Assembly: GCF_002355435.1 (NCBI RefSeq)
Contig: NZ_AP017313.1
Span: forward strand, 5,704,001 to 5,768,000
Length of the DNA: 64,000 nucleotides
Direction: 5' to 3'
From: Mucilaginibacter gotjawali
Lineage (GTDB): Bacteria; Bacteroidota; Bacteroidia; Sphingobacteriales; Sphingobacteriaceae
Shown here one piece after another: positions 18,628 through 26,595 of the stretch (position 1 is the stretch's first letter; every line of letters starts with the position of its first letter). Below the pieces are notes generated by a model. It had not been told where the DNA came from. It worked only from the letters and a program-made list of their open reading frames with translations, and ran no database searches. The translations under genes were made by a program, and so were the position numbers.

Positions 18628-18860
18628 GGGGTCAGTATATGAAGGCTAATTTAAAAAAATAATTTGTCTGAACCGGGATGAAACAGATTTTTTGGATGAT
18701 TTGGATGAAAAGACAATATAATATTACCCACCTGTTCCATACTCATACCTAATGGCTGCAATGTTAGGATAAGCATCCATCAGAGTAAACAGGCACATAG
18801 CTTTGAAACTTTCATCTATCCTAAAATCCTAAAAATATTAGTTCGGACAAAATTTTTCCG

Positions 18861-18868
18861 CACCTTTG
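18861..18868 (+). promoter_or_regulatory. Candidate -7 box of recQ
   Basis: CACCTTTG followed by CA lies 20 bases before the recQ ATG and resembles the TAnnTTTG consensus (TA replaced by CA). The -33 element is not clear. Confidence 0.3.
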
Positions 18869-18888
18869 CATATCTTCACATCTAAACT

Positions 18889-21054
18889 ATGGAACCTGTA
18901 CAGGCGCTTCAAAAATATTTCGGCTACAGCGCCTTCAGGCATGAACAAGGCGCCATTATTAACCATGTTTTAAACAAAAAAGATGTGCTGGCGCTGATGC
19001 CTACGGGTGGCGGTAAGTCATTGTGCTACCAGTTGCCGGCGGTTATGCTGGAGGGGCTGACAATAGTAATATCCCCCCTGATTGCCCTGATGAAGGACCA
19101 GGTGGACAGCCTGAATGTGAACGGAATACCCGCAGCATTCTTCAATTCAAGCCAAAACCCCGAAGAACAGGTACAGCTCACCACCAAGCTCCGTAACAAC
19201 CAAATCAAACTGCTTTACCTCGCTCCCGAACGTTTGTTTGGCAACGAGAGCAAAATGATGGGGTTTTTAAAAACTTTGCCTGTTTCGCTCATCGCCATTG
19301 ATGAGGCACATTGCATTTCGCACTGGGGGCACGATTTCAGGCCTGAATACCTGGCGCTGGCTGGTTTAAAGCTGGAATTTCCGAACATCCCGGTCATTGC
19401 GCTAACAGCAACCGCCGATAAACTCACCAAAAAGGATATCCTTGAAAAGTTAAACCTGAAGGACCCTGCCGTATTTATATCCTCCTTTAACCGCGAAAAT
19501 ATTACCTATAGGGTGGTGCCCAAACGAAAAAGCTTTAACCAGCTGCTTGCTTTTTTGGATGAACGAAAAGAAGAGTCGGGCATCATTTATTGCTTGTCGC
19601 GTAAATCGACAGAATCATTGGCCGCTGATTTAACGGCCGAAGGTTTTGCAGCCGCGGCTTACCATGCCGGACTGGACAATGCGCTGAAAGCAAAAACCCA
19701 GGAAGCGTTTTTACGGGACGATGTGAAGATCATTGTGGCCACCATCGCCTTTGGTATGGGTATCAATAAATCAAACGTACGTTACGTGGTACATATGGAT
19801 ATGCCCAAAAACATTGAGGGCTATTACCAGGAAACCGGCCGTGCAGGGCGCGACGGGTTGCCGTCGGAAGCGATGCTGCTGTATTCTCCCGGCGACGCCA
19901 TAAAGCTGAAACAGTTTGCCATGATTGCCGATAACCCCGAACAAAGCCAGGTAATGCTGAACAAGCTGAATGATATGGTGCGTTATTGCCAGCTGCAGGC
20001 TTGCCGCAGGCAATTTCTGTTAAAGTATTTTGAAGAAGATTCTCCGCCAAACTGCGGCTCCTGTGATTATTGTTTAACCGAGTTTAAAAAATTCGACGGC
20101 ACGCTCATCGCCCAAAAAGCCTTGTCGGCTGTGGCCAGGTTAAAGGAGCGGTTTGGCTATACCTATGTGATCGACTTTTTGCGCGGCTCAAAAAATGAAA
20201 AAATAAGGGAAGAACATAAAGCCCTGAAAACCTACGGCATCGGCGCCGATATCAGCAAAACCGACTGGCTGCGCTATATCCGCGAGCTTACCGGGATGGG
20301 CTATTTGTATGTTTCGGATGATGCCTACCCGGTATTAAAACTTACGCCCAAAAGTGATGCGGTGCTAAAAGGGCTGGAAAAGGTGATGCTGATTGAATCG
20401 CAAACTGTTGAGGAGCATCAGCATGCGGAAGCCACATTACCGTTTGAGGCGGAACTGTTAACCGAATTAAAAAATATCCGCCGGGACATTGCCCTGCATG
20501 AAAACGTGCCCGCGTATATTATCCTGTCGGATGCTACTTTGGTGGAGATTGCCACTTATCTGCCCCAAAGCCTGGATGAGCTGCGACTGATTTCGGGCTT
20601 TGGAGATGTAAAACTGGCCAGGTACGGCCGCGAATTTTTACTGCCCGTAAAAGACTTTTGCGCACGGAAAGGTTTAACCTCTAAAATAAAACAAAAAACA
20701 ACCAAACGGGAGCGGAAAACAAAAACCGAACGGTCCGAAAGAAGCAGTAAACCGGCTGATACCGCTTTCCATACTTTTACTTTGCATAAAGCAGGCAAAA
20801 CCATCCCCGAGATTGCCGCCGAACGGGGATTGGCAACTACCACAATTGAAGGCCACTTAAGTTATTATATTTACACCGGCGCTTTGGAATTATCAACCCT
20901 GGTAAACGAAGAAAAGCAGAAAAAAATACAGGATGTTGTTGAAAGTTACGGCGCCGAAAAACTATCTCCGCTAAAAGAGGTTTTAGGGGAAGAATACAGT
21001 TATGGCGAAATAAGGGCCGTAATAGCCTGGATGAGGAAGGTGGGGATGATGTAG
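18889..21054 (+). CDS. recQ: ATP-dependent DNA helicase RecQ
   Basis: A 721-residue superfamily 2 helicase that unwinds recombination intermediates in 3'-5' direction. The Walker A motif is PTGGGKS (Lys43), DEAH is at 138-141, and FGMGINKSNVR plus QETGRAGRDG are the classic motifs V and VI. The zinc-binding module has CRRQFLLKYF and CGSCDYC. An HRDC domain follows at about 525-595. A C-terminal helix-turn-helix (KAGKTIPEIAAERGLATTTI at about 640-660) is the extra wHTH tail present in larger Bacteroidota RecQ proteins; the linker before it is rich in Lys, Arg and Glu. Monocistronic. Confidence 0.97.
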   Translation: MEPVQALQKYFGYSAFRHEQGAIINHVLNKKDVLALMPTGGGKSLCYQLPAVMLEGLTIVISPLIALMKDQVDSLNVNGIPAAFFNSSQNPEEQVQLTTKLRNNQIKLLYLAPERLFGNESKMMGFLKTLPVSLIAIDEAHCISHWGHDFRPEYLALAGLKLEFPNIPVIALTATADKLTKKDILEKLNLKDPAVFISSFNRENITYRVVPKRKSFNQLLAFLDERKEESGIIYCLSRKSTESLAADLTAEGFAAAAYHAGLDNALKAKTQEAFLRDDVKIIVATIAFGMGINKSNVRYVVHMDMPKNIEGYYQETGRAGRDGLPSEAMLLYSPGDAIKLKQFAMIADNPEQSQVMLNKLNDMVRYCQLQACRRQFLLKYFEEDSPPNCGSCDYCLTEFKKFDGTLIAQKALSAVARLKERFGYTYVIDFLRGSKNEKIREEHKALKTYGIGADISKTDWLRYIRELTGMGYLYVSDDAYPVLKLTPKSDAVLKGLEKVMLIESQTVEEHQHAEATLPFEAELLTELKNIRRDIALHENVPAYIILSDATLVEIATYLPQSLDELRLISGFGDVKLARYGREFLLPVKDFCARKGLTSKIKQKTTKRERKTKTERSERSSKPADTAFHTFTLHKAGKTIPEIAAERGLATTTIEGHLSYYIYTGALELSTLVNEEKQKKIQDVVESYGAEKLSPLKEVLGEEYSYGEIRAVIAWMRKVGMM

Positions 21055-21065
21055 GCCCCTCCCAA

Positions 21066-21140
21066 CCCTCCCCGGTAGGGAGGGCTTTAAAATTTAATAT
21101 AATAGAAAATCAAAGTCTCCCCTACCGGGGGAGATTATTC
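21066..21140 (+). terminator. GC-rich hairpin pair between recQ and murF
   Basis: CCCTCCC (21066-21072) pairs with GGGAGGG (21078-21084) and is followed by CTTTAAAATTT. A second element, about 40 bases on, is a near inverse copy (TCCCCTACCGGGGGA), so the region can fold into one larger structure. It probably ends recQ transcription and belongs to a family of short repeats seen in related genomes. Confidence 0.45.
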
Positions 21141-21196
21141 GTATTATTATTGTTTGGCTTAGGCACTCATAAGTGCTACGCAATATAGAGAGGGCT

Positions 21197-22570
21197 ATGA
21201 CAAATACAGAACAACTTTATACGCTTTTTCTTCAGCACCCGCTGATCATTACCGATACCCGGAAAATATTGCCAGGCAGCTTGTTCTTTGCTTTAAAAGG
21301 CGAAAAATTTGATGCCAATACTTTTGCTGAAAAGGCGATTGAAGCCGGGGCGGCCTATGCCATAATTGATAATCCGGTTTATCAGCTTAATGAAAAATAC
21401 CTGCTGGTGGATGATGTTTTAACGGCATTACAGGATCTGGCAAGGCACCACCGCCGACAGCTAACGATCCCCGTGATCGGGCTTACGGGCACCAACGGTA
21501 AAACCACCACCAAGGAACTGATCAACTCGGTTTTATCGCAGCACTTTAAAACACAGGCCACGCAAGGCAACCTGAATAACCATATCGGCGTGCCGCTTAG
21601 CATCCTGACGATTGATGCTTCGCACGAAATGGCGGTGATTGAAATGGGCGCCAACCACCAAAAGGAAATTGAATTCCTTTGTGGTATCGCGCAGCCCAGC
21701 CACGGCCTCATTACCAATGTAGGCAAGGCACACCTGGAAGGCTTTGGCGGCTTTGAAGGGGTAAAAAAAGGCAAGGGTGAGTTGTATGATTTCTTGAAGA
21801 AGTCCGAAAATCCGCAAGTCCGGAAGTCCGAAGAACAAGACGGTAGTGGGATCGCTTTTATTAATAGGGATAATCCGGACTTAATAGAAATGGAGCAGTT
21901 GCGCGGATTGCAAAACGTAGTTTATTATGGAAAAAGCAGCGCAAACAATTTGGTTAATGGAGAAATAATCGAAAACTCCCCTTTATTAACTTTAAAATGG
22001 GCGAATAATCATACCGGTAAAAGTAACCTGGTTAAAACACAGCTCACGGGCGCTTATAACCTCGATAACATTTTGGCTGCTATCTGCATTGGCGTATATT
22101 TTAAATTGTCAGATGAGGAGATCAATAAAGGCGTTGAGGATTATCAGCCCAAAAACAACCGCTCGCAAATTATGCAAACGGCCACTAATACCCTGATTTG
22201 CGATTATTATAACGCCAACCCCAGCAGCATGCAGGTGGCTATTGAAAATATCGGCAAAATTAAGGCCGACCGGAAAGTGTTGATACTGGGTGATATGTTT
22301 GAACTTGGTGATGAAGCCGCAGCTGAACACACCGCCATCATTCAAAAAGCGATGGAAACACCGGTTGATCAACGTATTTTTATCGGTAAAGAATTTGCCC
22401 TTGCGGGAGCGACCATGGACCATGGACCATGGACCATGGACAAAAATGTGTTTTTCGATACCGCTGAAGATGCTGTTGCAGCTTTGAAAGCAAATCCTAT
22501 AAAAAACTCCACCATCCTGGTAAAAGGATCAAGGGGCATGGCTTTGGAACGGCTGGTTGAGTTGTTTTAA
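21197..22570 (+). CDS. murF: UDP-N-acetylmuramoyl-tripeptide--D-alanyl-D-alanine ligase
   Basis: A 457-residue Mur ligase that adds D-Ala-D-Ala to the UDP-MurNAc tripeptide in peptidoglycan synthesis, in the cytoplasm. Start 21197 gives MTNTEQLY; an upstream in-frame codon at 21173 is less likely. The ATP loop GLTGTNGKTTT and the C-terminal motifs NANPSSM and GDMFELGDEAAAEH are intact. Two stretches look like inserted repeat DNA translated in frame: residues about 202-213 (from 21800-21833) and 405-415 (from a 7-bp tandem repeat at 22411-22441). Both fall in surface linkers, so the enzyme should still work. Confidence 0.95.
   Translation: MTNTEQLYTLFLQHPLIITDTRKILPGSLFFALKGEKFDANTFAEKAIEAGAAYAIIDNPVYQLNEKYLLVDDVLTALQDLARHHRRQLTIPVIGLTGTNGKTTTKELINSVLSQHFKTQATQGNLNNHIGVPLSILTIDASHEMAVIEMGANHQKEIEFLCGIAQPSHGLITNVGKAHLEGFGGFEGVKKGKGELYDFLKKSENPQVRKSEEQDGSGIAFINRDNPDLIEMEQLRGLQNVVYYGKSSANNLVNGEIIENSPLLTLKWANNHTGKSNLVKTQLTGAYNLDNILAAICIGVYFKLSDEEINKGVEDYQPKNNRSQIMQTATNTLICDYYNANPSSMQVAIENIGKIKADRKVLILGDMFELGDEAAAEHTAIIQKAMETPVDQRIFIGKEFALAGATMDHGPWTMDKNVFFDTAEDAVAALKANPIKNSTILVKGSRGMALERLVELF
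21800..21833 (+). repeat. Intergenic-type AAGTCCG repeat translated inside murF
   Basis: The unit AAGTCCG recurs three times in 34 bases with TCCGCAAG in between. Such imperfect oligomers normally sit between genes in related genomes; here the stretch is translated as a Lys/Ser/Glu-rich linker. Confidence 0.6.
22411..22441 (+). repeat. 7-bp tandem repeat (GACCATG) inside murF
   Basis: Four exact copies of GACCATG plus GAC, 31 bases. Each unit contains the palindrome CCATGG across copies. It is translated as about ten residues of MDHGPWTMDK type. Confidence 0.9.
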
Positions 22571-23010
22571 ACGGTGCGGGAAGCGATGAAATAATATGAG
22601 GAGGCGCTTTATGGACCCGCTAATTTATATCCCGTCAGGGATAACCCATTTGTAGCTAATATTAAAATCCATAAAATTGCCTCGTGGAGGTTACCCGTCG
22701 CCCCGCGATAATTCACAAAAAAACACGTCGGGAAACAAACTAAGGAAGATTTGATAATTTGAACCCGTTTTGTAATGCTTTAATTACCTGGCTACCAAAT
22801 AAGGGTAGCCGCTACGCGGCAATTAACCTTTATCCTTTTTTTCTACAAAGGGGCAGACCCTATGGGTCATAGCATTCGGTGACAGAAATGAAGGAAAATG
22901 AGTGCTTTTTTTAGCCCGCGAGCGGCCGGACTTCTCACTATCTTCAGGATTACTTCAAATTGCAGGGCAATTCTTTATATGGAGCAGTACTTTTTTCATG
23001 CGGGATAATA
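22571..23010. other. Intergenic region with degenerate interspersed repeats
   Basis: No coding sequence seen in 440 bases. TATCCC-GTCA-GGGATA (22629-22644) is a small hairpin, and phrases such as CCCATTTGTAGCTAA and GGCTACC...GGTAGCC (about 22789-22811) resemble the short interspersed hairpin repeats of Sphingobacteriaceae. The murF and nadV genes converge here, so terminators are expected, but none has a clear T-run. Confidence 0.45.
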
Positions 23011-24426
23011 TTAAAGGCTGATATTGGCTTTCACCTGTTCAAAAGTCATTTCATTCAGCAATTTGCCGTTCTCAAATACGGTCTGCAGTTCATCGGTATA
23101 GCCGGGGTATTCGTCCTGGTTTACGGTTTTAAATGTACCGTTTAGCTTTATTAATTTCAGCCGGCCGCCCTTGCTCTTTTTAAAGCTTTGGGTGATGTTG
23201 CCCTGCCCGTCCATTTCGGTCGGGCTTTTTTCTACCTTTACTTCCTTCCCGTTGATAACCGCACTGCTGCATTTGAGGGCAAACTTTTGGGTGTCCCGGT
23301 CCACCTTTTGCAACAATGCGCCGCCCATGCCCAGCACCAGGTTTTCGGCACTGATGCGGTTTGCCTTTAAGGCAGCATAGATCTTTTTGATCTCCTCGTA
23401 ATTAACCCCATCGCCCTGTATTACCCGCACCTGTTTGGGCAACACCTTGTAGCCCTTTTTATTGAGGGTAAAACCAAACTTGCTGAACAAGATTTCAAAT
23501 ATTTTAATCAGCGTCATGATCGGGTCGCCGCTGTCCGGGCGGATCACCAGGGTACCATCACGTTTTAATATTTCGTCCTTCAGGTCTTCGCCCCAATATT
23601 CCTCGCACGCCCTGAAAATATCGTAGCTGTCGGATACGCAGGCAATAACGCCTGTCGGGAAGGTTTTAAGTACGTGCTTAAACACTTCCAGTTCGCCCTC
23701 TTCACCCAACAGGGTACAAATACTATGTTCGGTTGCCGGGATACTGAGGCCATATACCTTTTGGGCGTTATAATACTTAATAGCCATGCCTGATCCTGCC
23801 AGGTTATCGCTCCCGCTAAAGTTGAGCAGGTGTGCGGCCCCGCCAATTTTAGCACTTTCCACACTGCTTACCCCTCGAAAACCAAAATCATTCAGCACAA
23901 AGTCAATCCCTGCTTCGGCGCCTTCGGTGGCTGTCTCTTTATAATATTCAGTAACTACTTTCCTGATCTGGTTGCTCAGCGTGGCCACGGTGCAGGGGTA
24001 CCAAACCTGCATCAGCAGGGTTTCCAAAAAGTTGGTGAGCCAAAAGCATTCGGGGTCGGTGTTCTCAATGGTCATTAATACATTGCTTACCGGCACGGCG
24101 GTACCCTCGGCAACAGCTCTTATTTTTACCGGCAAGTACCCGTCGTATTTATCAAGGATGTACTGGAATTTGGATTTATCGAACACGTCATCGCGGCCAA
24201 ATACCTGCAGTAAAAAACCTTCGGCTTCGTCCAGGTCCTGTTGGGTAAAGGCGGGGCCCTGCAGGTACTCTTTTAAAAAATATTGCAGGCCAAAAAATAC
24301 CGTTTCATCAAACATCCCGCCGCGGCTCTCCAGGTAACTAAAGATCTGTGTGGTGCCGGGATAGTATAATTTATGGTGTGCGTATTTGTAGGCATCAGCC
24401 AAAAGGATCAAATTTTCGCGTTTCAT
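23011..24426 (-). CDS. nadV: Nicotinamide phosphoribosyltransferase (NAMPT/NadV type)
   Basis: A 471-residue enzyme that makes NMN from nicotinamide and PRPP, the first step of NAD salvage without deamidation. N-terminal ADAYKYAHHKLYYPGT is the hallmark of the eukaryote-like NAMPT family; DFGFRGVSS, TGVIACVSDSYD, VIRPDSGDP and VIQGDGVN complete the PRTase active site. The length matches NAMPT (about 470-490). It starts 4 bases after the stop codon of the nadM gene on the same strand, so NMN made here is handed to NMN adenylyltransferase from the same transcript. Regulated by NrtR from the promoter upstream of nadM (inferred). Confidence 0.96.
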   Translation of the reverse strand: MKRENLILLADAYKYAHHKLYYPGTTQIFSYLESRGGMFDETVFFGLQYFLKEYLQGPAFTQQDLDEAEGFLLQVFGRDDVFDKSKFQYILDKYDGYLPVKIRAVAEGTAVPVSNVLMTIENTDPECFWLTNFLETLLMQVWYPCTVATLSNQIRKVVTEYYKETATEGAEAGIDFVLNDFGFRGVSSVESAKIGGAAHLLNFSGSDNLAGSGMAIKYYNAQKVYGLSIPATEHSICTLLGEEGELEVFKHVLKTFPTGVIACVSDSYDIFRACEEYWGEDLKDEILKRDGTLVIRPDSGDPIMTLIKIFEILFSKFGFTLNKKGYKVLPKQVRVIQGDGVNYEEIKKIYAALKANRISAENLVLGMGGALLQKVDRDTQKFALKCSSAVINGKEVKVEKSPTEMDGQGNITQSFKKSKGGRLKLIKLNGTFKTVNQDEYPGYTDELQTVFENGKLLNEMTFEQVKANISL

Positions 24427-24430
24427 AATG

Positions 24431-25327
24431 TTAAAGGTTTAAATATTTTTTAATGATATGGTTAAATAGCCCTGCGTGCTCGTCGCTGGTTTGGCCGTCA
24501 GCCATCAGTTGCGGAACATCAGCTAATTTTATCCAGCTCAATTCGGCAATGTCATCCTGTGCCAGTGGTGCGCCGTCAATATACTCGCAGCTAAACAGCA
24601 GGGTTATAATTTTATCGGCCTCGCTGCGGTAACGCCAGTCGTTTATCTTTGCCGACGTTTCGTAGCCCATACCGGTGGTTTCCATTTCGCCGCATTCTTC
24701 GCTTAATTCGCGTTTAGCAGCGGTTTCATAACTCTCATCTTCCGGGTCGGCAAAGCCGCCTATGAAGCGCCATTTGTTATTGATGGCCTTTTTGCCCAGC
24801 AGTAATTCTGTTTTGTTGTTGCGGAACAGGGCGATGTCAACCGTTGGATAAACTTTGGTGTACTGGTTGTAATAGGCATATAGAATCCCCGCCCTGAAAT
24901 CGTTTGAATCAAAAACCTTATCGGCATATTGTTTGCGCAGCTCGGTAGCGTTATAGTCGCCGTGTTCGGGTAATTCAATGGTCTCAAAGCGGCCCGAGTA
25001 GGAGGGTATAAAGCTATCGCGACTGCCATATAAACAAAATTGCTCGCCCGGGAATACGCTTTTTAACAAACTGTCGATGCTGTCCGACCATACCTTATCG
25101 CTCGGGTTATCGCTTACCGGTAAAACGATCACTTCCGGATAATCCTTTTTGATCATTTTCTCGCGGGTGTAATAATCATAAGGATTTTTGCGGCTGCCCA
25201 ATAGCGGACTAACGCCCAGTAATATAACCAGCTTGGTGTGGTTTTCTTCTACCTGGCTGATGAGCTGTTTATGCCCGTCGTGCAGGTATGGTGTCTGGAA
25301 CCTGGCAATGATGACGCCTGTTTTCAT
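24431..25327 (-). CDS. nadM: Bifunctional NMN adenylyltransferase / Nudix hydrolase
   Basis: A 298-residue protein from ATG 25327 (a TTG at 25333 is possible but unneeded). The N-terminal nucleotidyltransferase has the HxGH-type motif HDGHK at residues 16-20 and the SRKNPYD motif; it converts NMN and ATP to NAD. The C-terminal Nudix domain (about 165-298) has the box core RELSEECGE with a one-residue longer spacing before it (GGFADPEDES) than the canonical box, and probably cleaves ADP-ribose-like compounds. The pairing is the known NadM-Nudix fusion. It is followed closely by nadV and preceded by two NrtR-type operators. Confidence 0.94.
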   Translation of the reverse strand: MKTGVIIARFQTPYLHDGHKQLISQVEENHTKLVILLGVSPLLGSRKNPYDYYTREKMIKKDYPEVIVLPVSDNPSDKVWSDSIDSLLKSVFPGEQFCLYGSRDSFIPSYSGRFETIELPEHGDYNATELRKQYADKVFDSNDFRAGILYAYYNQYTKVYPTVDIALFRNNKTELLLGKKAINNKWRFIGGFADPEDESYETAAKRELSEECGEMETTGMGYETSAKINDWRYRSEADKIITLLFSCEYIDGAPLAQDDIAELSWIKLADVPQLMADGQTSDEHAGLFNHIIKKYLNL

Positions 25328-25332
25328 GATCA

Positions 25333-25355
25333 ATTTGTGTTAATTATACACAAAT
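25333..25355. promoter_or_regulatory. NrtR operator 1 (GT-N7-AC palindrome)
   Basis: ATTTGTGT (25333-25340) and ACACAAAT (25348-25355) are perfect 8-bp arms around a 7-base centre. The published NrtR core is GT-N7-AC. The site overlaps the -7 box and lies just before nadM, where binding would block transcription. Confidence 0.8.
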
Positions 25356-25381
25356 ATAGATGTGCGTTTATAATACGCAAA
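25351..25381 (-). promoter_or_regulatory. Promoter of nadM-nadV
   Basis: On the minus strand TTTG (25381-25378) is followed after 19 bases by TATATTTG (25358-25351), an exact match to the Bacteroidota -33/-7 pattern TTTG-N19-TAnnTTTG. Its -7 box overlaps operator 1 and its spacer contains operator 2. Confidence 0.7.
25364..25378. promoter_or_regulatory. NrtR operator 2 (GCGT-N7-ACGC)
   Basis: GCGT (25364-25367) and ACGC (25375-25378) flank a 7-base centre, giving again GT-N7-AC. Its centre is 27 bases from that of operator 1, and it lies between the -33 and -7 elements. Confidence 0.7.
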
Positions 25382-25397
25382 TTATTTTTTACTTTTT

Positions 25398-26084
25398 TTA
25401 GATCTCGAAGTTGATACCTGCCTTTTTCAGGCGGAAATATTTTTTAACATTAAAGCGGTATAGGTTACCCGGCCGGCCGGCACCACCAAGAGTTTGCTTC
25501 TCATCGGTTTCATCCAAAAAGCCAAACTGGGTTATTTTCTTTTTAAAATTCCGGCGGTCTATAGGTCTGTCAAGTACCGCTACATAGAGTTTTTCAAGTT
25601 CGGAGAATGGAAACTTTTCATCCAGCAGCTCAAAGCCTATTGGCTCGTACAGGATCTTGCTTTGCAGCCGCTTCCATGCGGTTTCAATGATCTCGGGGTG
25701 ATCAAACGCAAGTAGCGGCAAATTTTTGATATTGAACCAGGCGGCATCACCGGCATCGGTATCGGCACAAACTTCAAAGGCATCGGGTTTTACCAGGCCG
25801 TAATAGGTAATGGAGATGACCCGGTTACGGGGGTCGCGCCCGGGTTTGCCAAAGCTGTATAACTGTTCAAGATATGTTATGCTGATGCCGGTCTCTTCCT
25901 TCAATTCGCGGTGTACGGCGTCTTCCAATGACTCCTCATCACCCACCAGCCCGCCGGGGAGCGCCCACATATCTTTAAAGGGTTCGATATCCCGTTTGAT
26001 CAAAAGTACCGACAGGCCCTCTTTCGAAGTATAGCCAAATACTACGGCGTCAACAGCTACTTTAATATTTTGGGAAACAGGCAT
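25398..26084 (-). CDS. nrtR: NrtR-type Nudix-domain transcription regulator of NAD metabolism
   Basis: A 228-residue protein from ATG 26084 (the upstream GTG at 26108 is less likely). The N-terminal Nudix domain has GGLVGDEESLEDAVHRELKE followed by ETG, which satisfies the complete Nudix box G-x5-E-x7-REU-xEE-xGU. The C-terminal winged helix (about 150-228; DRPIDRRNFKKKITQFGFLD, then QTLGGAGRPGNLYRF) is that of NrtR, whose sensing ligand is ADP-ribose or a related NAD product. Its gene precedes nadM and nadV on the same strand; the operators are between it and nadM, so it most likely represses the two salvage genes. Confidence 0.9.
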   Translation of the reverse strand: MPVSQNIKVAVDAVVFGYTSKEGLSVLLIKRDIEPFKDMWALPGGLVGDEESLEDAVHRELKEETGISITYLEQLYSFGKPGRDPRNRVISITYYGLVKPDAFEVCADTDAGDAAWFNIKNLPLLAFDHPEIIETAWKRLQSKILYEPIGFELLDEKFPFSELEKLYVAVLDRPIDRRNFKKKITQFGFLDETDEKQTLGGAGRPGNLYRFNVKKYFRLKKAGINFEI

Positions 26085-26224
26085 ATGTACAAAGTTATCA
26101 AATCGCACAAATAGAAGAGCGTAAGCTGGAATATTGATGATAAAATGATTTTTACCTGTTCCGGTGAATATTCAACTTTAGTCGTTCAAAGGACTTTTAC
26201 CCCCGGAACGCTAAAATATAAATC

Positions 26225-26290
26225 CGAACCCGATAGCTATCGGGTCGAAATTCCCTGCCTGCGGCTGGCAGGCGATATCCGAAATTCTAT
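26225..26290. repeat. Hairpin repeats downstream of the antitoxin-like gene
   Basis: CCGATAGCTATCGG (26231-26244) is a perfect 14-bp palindrome and CCTGC...GCAGG-like arms follow within GCCTGCGGCTGGCAGGC. The phrase TCGAAATTCC occurs here and again beyond the small gene at 26566-26585, so related short repeats flank that gene. Confidence 0.55.
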
Positions 26291-26508
26291 TAACTATAGC
26301 TCTCTTTGATTTCCTTCATAACAGCCTCATGAGAACTTACGCGGCCATTTTTGATGTCGTCCAGGCCTTCGCTGATCGCCTCTTTCAGGTCCAGGTCGTT
26401 CTGAAGGTGGAACAAGGCGCTTTGAAGCCTCGCCCGCTCGTTATTGTCTAAACTTTGCAGTGACGCTATAATATCATCGATATTTAATTTTTCTTTTTCA
26501 TTCAACAT
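26290..26508 (-). CDS. Small antitoxin-like protein without visible toxin
   Basis: Seventy-two residues from ATG 26508. An ATG at 26565 is in frame but lies beside the repeat-like GGAATTTCG sequence and adds 19 residues, so the internal start is preferred. The C-terminus reads DLDLKEAISEGLDDIKNGRV followed by SSHEAVMKEIKES; the ending with NGRVxxHEEVM is the pattern found in putative addiction-module antitoxins of Bacteroidota. No toxin gene adjoins it on either side: 26109-26289 contains no open frame of relevance. It could be an orphan, or act with a toxin elsewhere. It follows the FAD oxidoreductase gene. Confidence 0.6.
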   Translation of the reverse strand: MLNEKEKLNIDDIIASLQSLDNNERARLQSALFHLQNDLDLKEAISEGLDDIKNGRVSSHEAVMKEIKESYS

Positions 26509-26595
26509 ACCCGAAACTACGATTTTATATTGGTTATTAAAATTCTCCCCTGTTAAATCCGACATCGAAATTCCGAATTCCGAAATAAATGGGCC

